DNA of 10,227 nucleotides. Origin: Clostridiales bacterium. GTDB taxonomy: Bacteria > Bacillota > Clostridia > Lachnospirales > Lachnospiraceae. The notes beneath the pieces were generated by a model, which made no database searches, had not been told where the DNA came from, and saw nothing but the letters and a program-made list of their open reading frames with translations. Below are positions 6,119-10,227 of the stretch, piece by piece; positions within the stretch are counted from its first letter, which is position 1, and each line of letters starts with the position of its first letter. A program made the position numbers and the translations under genes. The stretch is from the NCBI GenBank assembly GCA_018374355.1, contig JAHAFI010000054.1:1-10227 (forward strand), read 5' to 3'.

Positions 6119-6805
6119 ATGACAAAGTGGAAAATCCCTTCATATTTTGAGGTCAGCGGCGTGGTGTTTGATATGGACGGGCTGATGCTGGATACGGAGC
6201 GGGTGATCAAATATAGCTGGGAAATGATGGGAAAAAAGCTGGGATATCCTGATTTTGGAGAGAATATCCTGAATACACTGGGAAGAAACCGGGAGTGGAG
6301 AAACCGGTATTTTACGGAAAAATACGGGAAGGATTTTCCTCTGCAGGAATTTCTGGACGGATACCATCGGATTTACGAGGAGTATGAGCGGGAACACGGA
6401 ATCCCGAAAAAGAAGGGACTTTTGGAACTTTTGGAGCTTCTGAAAGAGAAGCAGATTCCCATGGCGGTAGCTACCTCCACCCATCAGGAGCATTCCGTAC
6501 CGGAACTGAAAAAGCAGGGGATTTTTTCATATTTTCAGGAAATCGTTACCGGAGATATGGTGGAGAGAGGAAAACCCGATCCCCAGATTTACCGGACGGC
6601 CTGCGAAAAGCTGGGAGTTTTGCCGGAAAAAGCCATTGCACTGGAGGACTCCTACAGCGGTATACGTTCCGCCCACAGCGCGGGGATGAAGGTGATCATG
6701 ATCCCGGACCTTCTTGCCGACAACGATCCCGTAAAAGAGTGCCTGTATGGAAAGATGGAATCCCTTTCCATGGTGGCGCAGTGGATGCGGGAAGGACTAA
6801 AATAA
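6119..6805 (+). CDS. HAD superfamily hydrolase, subfamily IA (beta-phosphoglucomutase-like)
   Basis: This 228-residue cytoplasmic phosphatase or phosphomutase has all four HAD motifs. Motif I is FDMDGLMLDTE with nucleophile Asp18 and acid/base Asp20. Motif II is VATST near residues 117-121, motif III is RGKPDP with Lys152, and motif IV is ALEDSYSG with Glu176-Asp177, which bind Mg2+. The insert between motif I and motif II is a helical cap of the beta-phosphoglucomutase/pseudouridine-phosphatase type (C1 cap). Substrate cannot be told from sequence; small sugar phosphates or nucleotides are usual. GGGAGG lies seven bases before the ATG. The next gene begins 19 bases after the stop, so the two are probably co-transcribed. 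Confidence 0.92.
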   Translation: MTKWKIPSYFEVSGVVFDMDGLMLDTERVIKYSWEMMGKKLGYPDFGENILNTLGRNREWRNRYFTEKYGKDFPLQEFLDGYHRIYEEYEREHGIPKKKGLLELLELLKEKQIPMAVATSTHQEHSVPELKKQGIFSYFQEIVTGDMVERGKPDPQIYRTACEKLGVLPEKAIALEDSYSGIRSAHSAGMKVIMIPDLLADNDPVKECLYGKMESLSMVAQWMREGLK

Positions 6806-6824
6806 TGGGACAGGAGATGATAAA

Positions 6825-7613
6825 ATGCCTACAACATATACCCATGATATTTTTGGGAAAGATGTATTTAAGAGACTGCCGGAAGCCTTAAAAGAAACCA
6901 TCCGTCAGGGAAAAGGGCTTTACCGGATCGGCCTTCACGGGCCGGATATCTTTTTTTATTACAAACCGATCAGCAAAAATCCGGTGAATCAAACGGGACA
7001 CCGGATGCACAGGGAACTGGCATCCAAATTCTTTCAAAAGGGAATTCTGGAATTCAGGACGAACCCGTCCTCCCAGCTTGCGGCCTATCTTTTGGGATTT
7101 GCCTGCCATTATATGCTGGACAGTACCTGCCACGGCTATATCGGTAAATTCGAAAAAAAGACAGGAGCTTCCCATGCAGAAATAGAGACGGAACTTGACC
7201 GGTACTTTATGCTGCGGGAGAAAAAAGAATTATTTTCTTACCTTCCCACCAGCGTTTTGGAGCCTACGGAGGAAAACTGCAAAGTGATCGGCAGGGTATT
7301 TCCGCAGATTGACTATAAGAAAATCCAAAAATCAGTGGAATACCAGAAAATGTACGATAAGCTGCTGACCTGCAAAAGCCCTCTGAAAGAAAAAATCGTT
7401 CTGGGAGGAATGAAGGTACTGAGATGCTATGATTCCATGGAGGGTCAGGTGATGAGAAAAAATTCGGGGGAAATCTGCCGGGAATCCACAGAAAAACTGG
7501 TAGGACTTTACCGGAAGGCGCTGGAGGAGGCTCCGGCGGCGTTGGAAAATTTATATGACTGTCTGTACGGGCGGGCGGAATTATCTCAAAGATTTGACCG
7601 GGATTTTGAGTAG
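6825..7613 (+). CDS. Zinc-dependent phospholipase C-like protein, cytoplasmic form
   Basis: The 262-residue protein belongs to the zinc-dependent phospholipase C / S1-P1 nuclease-like helical family common in Clostridia. Putative metal ligands are spread as expected: His7, GLHGPD (His38, Asp41), HRMHRE (His59, His62), GFACHYMLDSTCHGY (His95, Asp99, His103) and His117. The N-terminus is THDIFGKDV-like with no signal peptide. It is thus not equivalent to secreted clostridial alpha-toxin or PlcC, which begin the mature chain with Trp and are exported, and it lacks a C-terminal membrane-binding domain. Its true substrate is unknown. AGGAG lies eight bases before the ATG. Its pairing with a HAD phosphatase suggests handling of a phosphorylated metabolite, which is inference only. 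Confidence 0.85.
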   Translation: MPTTYTHDIFGKDVFKRLPEALKETIRQGKGLYRIGLHGPDIFFYYKPISKNPVNQTGHRMHRELASKFFQKGILEFRTNPSSQLAAYLLGFACHYMLDSTCHGYIGKFEKKTGASHAEIETELDRYFMLREKKELFSYLPTSVLEPTEENCKVIGRVFPQIDYKKIQKSVEYQKMYDKLLTCKSPLKEKIVLGGMKVLRCYDSMEGQVMRKNSGEICRESTEKLVGLYRKALEEAPAALENLYDCLYGRAELSQRFDRDFE

Positions 7614-7615
7614 AC

Positions 7616-7642
7616 AACCGTGACTATGAAGGTCAGGGTTTT
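7616..7642 (+). terminator. Weak terminator after the PLC-like gene
   Basis: AACC-g-TGAC (7616-7624) pairs with GTCA-g-GGTT (7632-7640), eight pairs with one G/G mismatch around a 7-base loop, followed by only TTTT. It may stop part of the HAD-PLC transcript before mgsA. A TACAAT at 7650-7655 could be a -10 for mgsA, but no -35 is evident. Confidence 0.35.
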
Positions 7643-7681
7643 AAATGGTTACAATGGATCAATATTAAGGAGGAAACTCAT

Positions 7682-8161
7682 ATGAATAATGAGAAATTTA
7701 TCAGCTTTACGATGGAAAAAACAAAGCATATTGCGCTGGTTGCCCATGACGGCAAGAAGAAAGAGCTGGTGGCATGGTGCGACAAAAACAAAGACATTCT
7801 GAAAAATCATTTTCTGTGCGGGACAGGAACCACTGCAAAACTGATTGCAGAAAAGACCGGACTTCCGGTAAAAGGCTACTGCAGCGGCCCTCTGGGCGGC
7901 GACCAGCAGATCGGTTCTCGGATTGTAGAAGGAGGAATCGACTTTTTGATCTTCCTGTGGGATCCGCTGGAATCCCAGCCCCATGACCCGGATGTAAAGG
8001 CTCTGCTTCGTATCGCCGTTGTATATGATATCCCGGTTGCAAACAATCTTGCAACAGCGGATTTCCTGCTGGGTTCCCGTTACATGAACGAAAACTATGA
8101 CAGAAATGTGGAAAACTTTAACATCACCATTCAGGAAAGAGTGAATCAGTTCCAGAAATAA
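7682..8161 (+). CDS. mgsA: Methylglyoxal synthase
   Basis: MgsA converts dihydroxyacetone phosphate to methylglyoxal and phosphate in the cytoplasm. This bypass relieves sugar-phosphate stress when phosphate is short. The 159-residue length is close to the E. coli enzyme (152), and the active-site motifs align with an offset of three. They are VAHD (His22, Asp23), the phosphate-binding CGTGTT (46-51), SGPLGGDQQIG with catalytic Asp74, WDP (Asp94), and PHDPDVKALLR with His101 and Asp104. A short C-terminal extension ends in QERVNQFQK. A strong AAGGAGG lies eight bases upstream, predicting high translation. It is followed by its own terminator. E. coli MgsA is phosphate-inhibited; whether this one is cannot be judged here. 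Confidence 0.95.
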   Translation: MNNEKFISFTMEKTKHIALVAHDGKKKELVAWCDKNKDILKNHFLCGTGTTAKLIAEKTGLPVKGYCSGPLGGDQQIGSRIVEGGIDFLIFLWDPLESQPHDPDVKALLRIAVVYDIPVANNLATADFLLGSRYMNENYDRNVENFNITIQERVNQFQK

Positions 8162-8178
8162 AAGATAAAGAAAAAGGA

Positions 8179-8210
8179 ATGCCGGGCGGATCGAAAGCCC
8201 GGCATTTTTT
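8179..8210 (+). terminator. mgsA terminator
   Basis: ATGCCGGGC (8179-8187) pairs perfectly with GCCCGGCAT (8197-8205) around a 9-base loop and leads into six T (8205-8210). This is a classic intrinsic terminator 18 bases after the mgsA stop. Confidence 0.92.
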
Positions 8211-8324
8211 GCGAGCATATTCCGGCAGATAGTTTTTGACTGCAGTAATTAAATGAAAAAATCTGTAAATTTACACAATTAAGACATAAAAAGAAGAAAA
8301 ATAAATAAAAAATTAAAATAAAGG
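8211..8324. other. A-rich gene-free spacer
   Basis: No gene is visible between the mgsA terminator and the next promoter. The sequence is extremely A-rich, especially 8281-8324, on the side upstream of the 8325 promoter, where it could act as an UP element. I see nothing else in it. Confidence 0.5.
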
Positions 8325-8353
8325 TTGACAAAAGAAGAAGAATGTATTAATAT
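8325..8353 (+). promoter_or_regulatory. Promoter of the tandem-repeat transcription unit
   Basis: A perfect -35 TTGACA (8325-8330), a 17-base spacer and TAATAT (8348-8353) form a good sigma-A promoter behind an A-rich upstream tract. GTTGAC (8324-8329) has its inverted copy GTCAAC at 8357-8362, flanking the -10, so a dimeric regulator could bind across it. Transcription would begin near 8360. Confidence 0.6.
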
Positions 8354-8403
8354 AAAGTCAACAAAAGACAAAGCAAACAAAGTACAAAAGAAAAAAACAT
8401 AAA

Positions 8404-8602
8404 TTGGAAAGAGAGGACGGACCACCAAAAACTTAACGAATTACCTCAAACAAAAATTTATGAAAGGAAGGTACGGACCACCAAGAACTTAAAGAAGTGC
8501 CTCAAACAAAATTTATGAAAGGAAGGTACGGACCACCGAGAACTTAAAGAAATACCTCAAACAAAATTTATGAAAGGAAGGTACAGTCCAACAAAAACTT
8601 AA
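8404..8602 (+). other. Four ten-codon micro-ORFs inside the tandem repeats
   Basis: Each of the first four units can encode a ten-residue peptide ending at an equivalent TAA. 8404-8436 (TTG start) reads MEREDGPPKT, 8460-8492 and 8515-8547 both read MKGRYGPPRT, and 8570-8602 reads MKGRYSPTKT. In the fifth unit the start is lost (AAG), but the aligned codons still read KGRYRPPEV before TAA at 8658-8660. No Shine-Dalgarno site precedes the ATGs; the AAGGAAGG tract lies just inside each frame. Reading-frame conservation may therefore be real, or only a by-product of recent duplication. Confidence 0.35.
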
Positions 8603-8692
8603 CGAAGTACCCCAAAGAAGAAAATGAAAGAAAGGAAGGTACAGACCGCCGGAAGTATAACGAAGTACCCCATAAGATAAGAAAGAGAGGTT
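8415..8692 (+). repeat. Five tandem 55-58-base repeats in a stand-alone transcript
   Basis: Units begin at 8415, 8470, 8525, 8580 and 8638, giving periods of 55, 55, 55 and 58 bases. Units two and three are almost identical; the outer ones diverge. Each contains a purine tract like AAGGAAGG, a GGTAC arm, a GGACCACC-like core, CTTAA or ATAA, and GAAGTACC or a variant, then CAAACAAAATTT. In units four and five GGTAC and GTACC match perfectly 27 bases apart; in unit two a G-U pair keeps the stem. A sixth, degraded copy may begin at 8684 (GAAAGAGAGG). The repeats lie between their own promoter (8325) and terminator (8721-8760), so they probably form a discrete RNA of about 400 bases. I recognise no known RNA family. 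There are no unique spacers, so it is not a CRISPR array. Confidence 0.85.
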
Positions 8693-8720
8693 ATCCAATG
8701 ATAGAACCTAAATTTTAATA

Positions 8721-8760
8721 GTGAGTATCGAGAGAAGAAAAATCGATACTCACTTTTTTT
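8721..8760 (+). terminator. Terminator of the tandem-repeat unit
   Basis: GTGAGTATCGA (8721-8731) pairs perfectly with TCGATACTCAC (8743-8753) around an 11-base loop, followed by seven T (8754-8760). It separates the repeat transcript from the SEC-C gene promoter, which starts three bases later. Confidence 0.92.
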
Positions 8761-8762
8761 GC

Positions 8763-8791
8763 TTGAAAAAGACGGGGGATTCGTTTATACT
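8763..8791 (+). promoter_or_regulatory. Promoter of the SEC-C/YdcF unit
   Basis: TTGAAA (8763-8768), a 17-base spacer and TATACT (8786-8791) lie immediately after the previous terminator. This gives a strong housekeeping promoter with a leader of about 65 bases before the start codon at 8863. Confidence 0.75.
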
Positions 8792-8801
8792 ATAGCAGGA
8801 C

Positions 8802-8822
8802 GTAACTGTACAAAACAGTTAC
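8802..8822. promoter_or_regulatory. Dyad GTAACTG-N7-CAGTTAC in the SEC-C leader
   Basis: A perfect 7-bp inverted repeat (8802-8808 with 8816-8822) begins 10 bases after the -10. It could be a repressor operator, or a 5' hairpin stabilising the message. The GTAACTGT half-site also follows the -10 of the promoters at 443-471 and 6029-6057. Confidence 0.45.
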
Positions 8823-8862
8823 ATGATTTACTAATTAAGAGCTGAAGGAAGGTACAATAATA

Positions 8863-9363
8863 ATGGGATTATTAAAACAGTGGAGAGATGTTGCTTATTC
8901 ACAGCAGGCAGATAAAGGAAAGCTTCAGAAGTTCTGGGCAAACTATTTTACAATTGAAAAAGGAATTTATGAAAAGCTTCTGGTAAACCCGGATGAAGTG
9001 GTACGGGGAACTGTAAAAGAGCTGGCTGACAAATATGAGGTTGATGTGATGACCATGACAGGTTTTCTGGATGGAATCAACGACAGCCTGAAAGTAAAGA
9101 ACCCGATCGAAGAAATGGAAGAAGATACAGAAGTTAATCTGGGCTTCGACAAAGAAATGCTGTACAAAAACATGGTAGATGCAAAGGCAGACTGGCTGTA
9201 TGAGCTGCCAATGTGGGATGAGATCTTTACACCGGAGCAGAAAAAGACTCTGTACATGGAACAGAAAAAATCCGGTACTATCATCAAAGCAGCTAAAATC
9301 GGAAGAAACGACCCATGTCCTTGCGGAAGCGGTAAAAAATATAAACATTGCTGCGGAAGATAA
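8863..9363 (+). CDS. SEC-C motif-containing protein
   Basis: This 166-residue cytoplasmic protein ends in the zinc-binding SEC-C motif, GRNDPCPCGSGKKYKHCCG (residues 147-165), with ligands Cys152, Cys154, Cys163 and Cys164. This motif is shared with the SecA C-terminus and YecA, where it contacts SecB or ribosomes. The first 140 residues form an acidic helical domain (Glu/Asp cluster 83-90) with no recognised enzyme motif. The ribosome binding site AAGGAAGG (8845-8852) lies 10 bases before the ATG and belongs to a 12-base match with the upstream tandem repeats. The stop is seven bases before the YdcF gene start, so the two are co-transcribed. A role in translation or protein targeting is plausible from the motif but not shown. 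Confidence 0.9.
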   Translation: MGLLKQWRDVAYSQQADKGKLQKFWANYFTIEKGIYEKLLVNPDEVVRGTVKELADKYEVDVMTMTGFLDGINDSLKVKNPIEEMEEDTEVNLGFDKEMLYKNMVDAKADWLYELPMWDEIFTPEQKKTLYMEQKKSGTIIKAAKIGRNDPCPCGSGKKYKHCCGR

Positions 9364-9370
9364 CAGACGA

Positions 9371-10129
9371 ATGCGAATGGCAGGCGTATTGATCGTAATA
9401 GGAATTTTGTGTATCGCATATTATCTGGGCAGCGTGGCCTATGCAGGTTTCGGGGTTTCCATGATTTGGATCTGGCTTGCGGGAGGCGTGGCATGTATTC
9501 TTTTAGGAGGAACCATGGCATACTGCCGGAAGCACGGAATCGATGAGCAGATACCGTTTTCGGTGAAGTGCATTCTGCAGACAGGCATTGCATGTGTTTT
9601 GGTATTGTTTCTTGTAACGGAAGGGCTGATCTGTTCCGGGATGTTTCAGAAAGGAAGTCCGAATCTGGACTATATCATTGTTCTGGGATGTCAGGTGAAG
9701 GGGAAAACACCAAGCAAAGCCCTGAAAATGCGTTTGGAGACGGCCAGAGAGTATCTGGAGGACAATCCGGGGACAAAGGCAGTCTTATCGGGAGGCCGGG
9801 GAGACGGTGAGGAGATCAGTGAGGCGCAGTGCATGTATCAGTATCTGACAGATGCGGGAATCGATGAAAGCCGTCTGATACAGGAGGACCAGTCCACAAC
9901 CACTGTGGAAAATCTGGATTTCAGCAAGACATTTCTGGAGGAAGGAAAAGACACCGTGGGCATTGTCACCAATAATTTTCATGTATACCGCAGCCTGCAG
10001 ATAGCAAAAAAAGCGGGCTATATGAGAAGCAGCGGGATAGCGGCTCCTGCCGGAAATATTTTGCTGCCCCACTATATGGTACGTGAATTTTTTGCCCTGA
10101 CAAAAGAAATCGTTCAAAAAAATATATAA
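9371..10129 (+). CDS. YdcF family (DUF218) membrane protein
   Basis: The 252-residue protein has three N-terminal hydrophobic segments (about residues 5-26, 30-50 and 65-89). A DUF218 domain of the YdcF/SanA/ElyC type follows. It starts at LDYIIVLGCQVKG (99-111) and continues with KMRLETAREYL, the AVLSGGRGDGEEISEA segment (137-152), ESRLIQEDQSTTTVENL (166-182) and NNFHVYRS (201-208). ElyC and SanA relatives are linked to envelope integrity and undecaprenyl-phosphate metabolism in E. coli; the chemistry is not settled. The start at 9371 is chosen because it follows the SEC-C stop with a GGAAGA site about nine bases upstream; a second ATG lies two codons later. An open frame continues upstream inside the SEC-C gene but would only add non-homologous residues. 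Confidence 0.88.
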   Translation: MRMAGVLIVIGILCIAYYLGSVAYAGFGVSMIWIWLAGGVACILLGGTMAYCRKHGIDEQIPFSVKCILQTGIACVLVLFLVTEGLICSGMFQKGSPNLDYIIVLGCQVKGKTPSKALKMRLETAREYLEDNPGTKAVLSGGRGDGEEISEAQCMYQYLTDAGIDESRLIQEDQSTTTVENLDFSKTFLEEGKDTVGIVTNNFHVYRSLQIAKKAGYMRSSGIAAPAGNILLPHYMVREFFALTKEIVQKNI

Positions 10130-10227
10130 ACTATAAATGAGCAAATATTGAAATTTGCACAAAGTTACCCTACCATTTTAAGAACGTTCTCCAGTGATGC
10201 ACCTTTTTTAATAAAGGCGTGAAGATT
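10130..10227. other. Right-edge intergenic sequence
   Basis: No gene is resolved. GCAAAT/ATTTGC (10141-10146 with 10153-10158) forms a 6-bp hairpin without a T-run. AGAACGTTCT (10181-10190) is a perfect 10-base palindrome. A GTG after AAAGG at 10219 could open a new frame that runs off the window, but the evidence is too thin to call it. Confidence 0.4.

Noticed and set aside
8415..8692. CRISPR array
   Set aside because: The period is 55-58 bases and similarity covers the whole unit. There are no constant repeats alternating with unique spacers, and no cas genes.
9179..9370. An earlier start for the YdcF-family protein
   Set aside because: It overlaps the SEC-C gene by more than 180 bases, and the extra residues are non-homologous. 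The ATG at 9371 follows the SEC-C stop at a typical operon distance.
10181..10190. LexA/SOS box
   Set aside because: AGAACGTTCT contains GAAC and GTTC but lacks the 4-base centre of the Gram-positive GAAC-N4-GTTC box.

Overview
The window looks like chromosomal DNA of a gut-type Firmicute of the class Clostridia, most likely family Lachnospiraceae. This rests on strong purine-rich ribosome binding sites, housekeeping-type TTGACA/TATAAT promoters, T-tailed hairpin terminators, and a gene set (TrmO, DUF5685-like protein next to a small J-domain protein, cytoplasmic 'zinc-dependent phospholipase C' protein, SEC-C protein, short 11-helix-type NSS transporter) that I associate with that family. 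No integrase, transposase, CRISPR array, rRNA or tRNA is visible.

Layout. A small two-helix membrane protein is encoded on the minus strand (94-366). Every other gene is on the plus strand. A divergent promoter region leads to trmO (575-1285). Next is a tightly packed four-gene operon (1368-3759): flavodoxin-like protein, membrane protein with a C-terminal zinc ribbon, DUF5685-like protein, and a J-domain protein with TPR-like repeats and a remarkable Cys-rich tail. A sodium-dependent NSS-family transporter follows (4047-5426), with an almost consensus promoter, overlapping dyads on that promoter and a hairpin-rich leader. Behind it lies the 3' remnant of an AraC-type regulator (5456-5719), ending in a strong terminator.

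After a gene-free stretch (5720-6118), a two-gene unit encodes a HAD hydrolase and a PLC-like protein (6119-7613). Methylglyoxal synthase mgsA (7682-8161) follows with its own terminator. Last come a SEC-C-motif protein (8863-9363) and, 7 bases later, a membrane-anchored DUF218/YdcF protein (9371-10129).

The most unusual part is the 700-base stretch between mgsA and the SEC-C gene. It holds what looks like an independent transcription unit: a TTGACA promoter at 8325, five tandem 55-58-base repeats (8415-8692), and a perfect 11-bp terminator hairpin at 8721-8760. No ordinary gene is present. Each repeat carries an AAGGAAGG-type tract and GGTAC/GTACC arms, and four of the five contain a ten-codon reading frame (consensus MKGRYGPPRT) ending at an equivalent TAA. 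A 12-base piece of the repeat recurs as the ribosome binding site of the downstream SEC-C gene. I do not recognise this element as a known RNA or peptide family; its function is open.
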